From: JANQEU01 sp965601455
GTDB taxonomy: Bacteria > Bacteroidota > Bacteroidia > Cytophagales > Cyclobacteriaceae
Direction: 5' to 3'
NCBI GenBank assembly: GCA_965601455.1
Contig: OZ271831.1
Span: forward strand, 1,798,001-1,862,000
DNA length: 64,000 bases
The translations under genes were made by a program, and so were the position numbers. The number at the start of each line of letters is the position of its first letter. The first letter of the stretch is position 1. Shown piece after piece: positions 62,140-64,000 of this stretch. The notes beneath the pieces are model-generated. The model saw only the letters and a list, made by a program, of their open reading frames with translations. It was not told where the DNA came from and made no database searches.

Positions 62140-64000
62140 GTATTTCTTGGTTCTTTCACTGGGTTTTCCGGTTTTCTCCTTTGCCCAAAGTAATTATAAG
62201 TGCATTCAGAAGGATCTTGCAGACTTTCCGTTTGTTCTGGATACTTTATTGATTGACCCCTCTTCTATTACTGTTAATGGACAAACAAAAGGATTCACAT
62301 TCAACCAAAATGATCAGTTCATTTCGATAAATAATTCCTTTTCCAATGATGCCAAACTTCAAATATGTTACCGTGTTGCTTCCAAAAACTTGGAGGAAGC
62401 CATATATGATCGGGATCTTACTATTTACGAGAAGGGAGGATATCGTGTTCAAGAGAATTCTATTCAGCGCTCCGAGGGCTATTCGGATGAATTTATTTCA
62501 ACTCCGGGAATCTATAAAATGGGTGCGATTACCAGAGGTATCACCGTTGGAAATCGTCAGGATTTATTCGTGAATAGTAACCTGAACCTTCAACTTTCAG
62601 GAGAACTTGCCGAGGATCTTTTTCTTAATGCGGTTATTACCGATCAGAATATACCGTATCAACCGGAGGGTAACACTCAACAGTTAAGGGATTTTGATAA
62701 CGTCTATATTGAGTTATACAATAATAAATGGAATCTCCTTGCCGGTGATTTCGTACTAAGAAGTCATCAAAGAAACTACTTTCTTAAGTATTACAAGAAC
62801 CAATTGGGATTCAGGCTCCAGAAAGAATCGCAGTTAAATGAATGGAGTCTTCGATCCCAACTTGCCGTTTCCTCCTCCAAGGGCAAATTCACATCTACTT
62901 TTGTAGAAGCCATCGAAGGTGTACAAGGCCCGTATAAACTAAGAGGCCCCGATGGTGAGCGATTCATTGTTGTTCTTGCAAACTCCGAACGAGTTTTTAT
63001 CGATGGAATCCTTGTGGAGAGGGGCTTTGATAAAGATTATATCATTGATTACAACATTGGTGAAATCGTTTTCAATCCATCTATTCAAATAACCAGATAC
63101 ACACGTATCAGGGTAGATTATGAGTATGCACAACAGACTTTTCCTCGGTCTTCCGTGCAAACTTCTCACGTACTTAACAAAAACCGAATAACTTTTTATA
63201 CCGATTACTACAGGGAGTCGGATAATGAAACGAATCCTTTGTTCGGAAACTTTACCGATTCTGATCTTCAAAATCTAGATAGTCTTGGGGATTTAAGCCA
63301 AAACGCTTTTATATCTGGGATTACAGAAAGTGACTTCATCCCGGAATTAATTCTTTACGAGAGAAGAGACACCCTGTTGAATAATCGGGTTTACACATAT
63401 TACGTGCCCTCTCGAGATCCCCAAAGGGCTACTTTTCAAATTACATTCACTGATGTTGGCTTTGGGAATGGCGACTATATTCTCGGTAATTCCGAGTCAA
63501 ACGGAAGGGTTTTTACCTGGGTGCCACCTGATGTTGGTGGCCAGTCTCAGGGAAATTTTTCGCCAATTGTGAAGATCGTTACTCCCAATAGAAGGCAAGC
63601 TGGTGTGATTGGAAATCAAGTTGAAATTACACCGGGTTTTACCTTTAATCAGGAGCTTGCCTTATCTGAGCAGGACAATAATCTCCTTTCGTCCAGGGAT
63701 GATCAGGATAATAATGGAATGGCTTGGAAAGGAGTTCTTCAAATGGAGGAACGGAGGATTGCAAGAACTAATTATAGTTTTTCAGGTCATGTTGGATATG
63801 AATTTAATTCCAAAGATTTCAGACCAATTGATCGATTTCGCTCAATAGATTTCGATCGTGACTGGAGCTATAGATTTCCAAATGATTCAGTGAATGCAGC
63901 CGAAAGAATTTTTGACACACGAGTACAAGTAAGCCAAGACATCAACAATGGATTGGAATACACGATAACAAGAAGACAACGCATAGGTATAATTGATGGG
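62099..64000 (+). CDS. large exported protein, probably outer-membrane beta-barrel (partial)
   Basis: An open frame from the ATG at 62099 to the window edge has no stop in 634 codons. It overlaps the kinase gene by 41 bp. The ATG gives a signal peptide (LFLRYFLVLSLGFPVFSFAQ/S). The body contains SGELAEDLFLNAVITDQNIPYQPEGNTQQLRDFDNVYIELYNNKWNLLAGDFVLRSHQRNYFLKYYKN, and a segment GVQGPYKLRGPDGERFIVVLANSERVFIDGILVERGFDKDYIIDYNIGEIVF. The latter is like the 'SErVxxDG..lxxG.DYxIDYxxGxIxF' repeats of large surface or outer-membrane proteins. Alternating strands fit a beta-rich envelope protein. It is conserved in Cytophagales as I recall, with no known function. The 3' end is not in the window. Confidence 0.75.
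   Translation, partial: MREPHSTYPYLFLRYFLVLSLGFPVFSFAQSNYKCIQKDLADFPFVLDTLLIDPSSITVNGQTKGFTFNQNDQFISINNSFSNDAKLQICYRVASKNLEEAIYDRDLTIYEKGGYRVQENSIQRSEGYSDEFISTPGIYKMGAITRGITVGNRQDLFVNSNLNLQLSGELAEDLFLNAVITDQNIPYQPEGNTQQLRDFDNVYIELYNNKWNLLAGDFVLRSHQRNYFLKYYKNQLGFRLQKESQLNEWSLRSQLAVSSSKGKFTSTFVEAIEGVQGPYKLRGPDGERFIVVLANSERVFIDGILVERGFDKDYIIDYNIGEIVFNPSIQITRYTRIRVDYEYAQQTFPRSSVQTSHVLNKNRITFYTDYYRESDNETNPLFGNFTDSDLQNLDSLGDLSQNAFISGITESDFIPELILYERRDTLLNNRVYTYYVPSRDPQRATFQITFTDVGFGNGDYILGNSESNGRVFTWVPPDVGGQSQGNFSPIVKIVTPNRRQAGVIGNQVEITPGFTFNQELALSEQDNNLLSSRDDQDNNGMAWKGVLQMEERRIARTNYSFSGHVGYEFNSKDFRPIDRFRSIDFDRDWSYRFPNDSVNAAERIFDTRVQVSQDINNGLEYTITRRQRIGIIDG

Overview
The window looks like a chromosomal segment of a marine, aerobic, gliding-type member of the Bacteroidota, most likely order Cytophagales (near Reichenbachiella, Fulvivirga or Marivirga). 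This is inferred from gene content: an Alternative Complex III operon fused to a caa3-type oxidase operon, large MacB/FtsX-like permeases paired with PadR regulators, LytTR regulators, a FISUMP protein, and TTTG/TAnnTTTG promoter elements typical of Bacteroidota. I see no phage, IS element, CRISPR array, rRNA or tRNA. Coding density is high and intrinsic terminators are almost absent.

Layout. 0-14 kb: the end of a DinB-like gene, an exported Gfo/Idh/MocA oxidoreductase, a secreted metallophosphoesterase with a CBM9-like tail, a Tat-exported glycosylasparaginase overlapping a LytS/LytTR two-component pair, a stand-alone FtsX-like permease, a FISUMP protein, a bile-acid/sodium-symporter-family protein, two exported unknowns and an M14 carboxypeptidase fused to a DUF1080 domain. 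14-18 kb: cyclophilin and a PadR/permease pair. 17.8-23.5 kb: a sugar-acid block, zwf-pgl-gntK-gntP on the minus strand diverging from gnd, i.e. the oxidative pentose phosphate branch plus gluconate uptake. 23.5-35.4 kb: cutC, a PIG-L deacetylase, an orphan chemoreceptor, DoxX, an M1 aminopeptidase, a DUF819 membrane protein, a second PadR/permease pair and a gamma-glutamyltransferase.

35.4-41.9 kb: a miniature TolQ/ExbB-like protein, a membrane-bound LytTR regulator, a three-gene cluster (SRPBCC-like protein, unknown protein, globin), a nucleoside-type MFS transporter, MarR, an ECF sigma factor and a fatty-acid desaturase closed by a strong terminator. 42.2-58.6 kb: one respiratory superoperon behind a consensus Bacteroidota promoter: actABCDEF, coxB, coxA, ctaA, ctaB, two subunit III genes, subunit IV, a degenerate SCO-like gene, a DUF420 gene, a small CxxC protein and DUF983. 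Electrons would pass from menaquinol through ACIII to the CuA/heme-copper oxidase, with heme A synthesis and assembly genes encoded in the same transcript. 58.6-64 kb: a very large NtrY-like sensor kinase whose end overlaps the start of a large, incomplete exported (probably outer-membrane) protein running off the right edge.

The best candidates for something undescribed are the SRPBCC/unknown/globin cluster (36.9-38.3 kb), the perfect 25-bp palindrome upstream of the respiratory promoter, the long inverted repeats in front of both padR genes, the copper-ligand-less SCO remnant, and the coupled giant kinase/outer-membrane gene pair.
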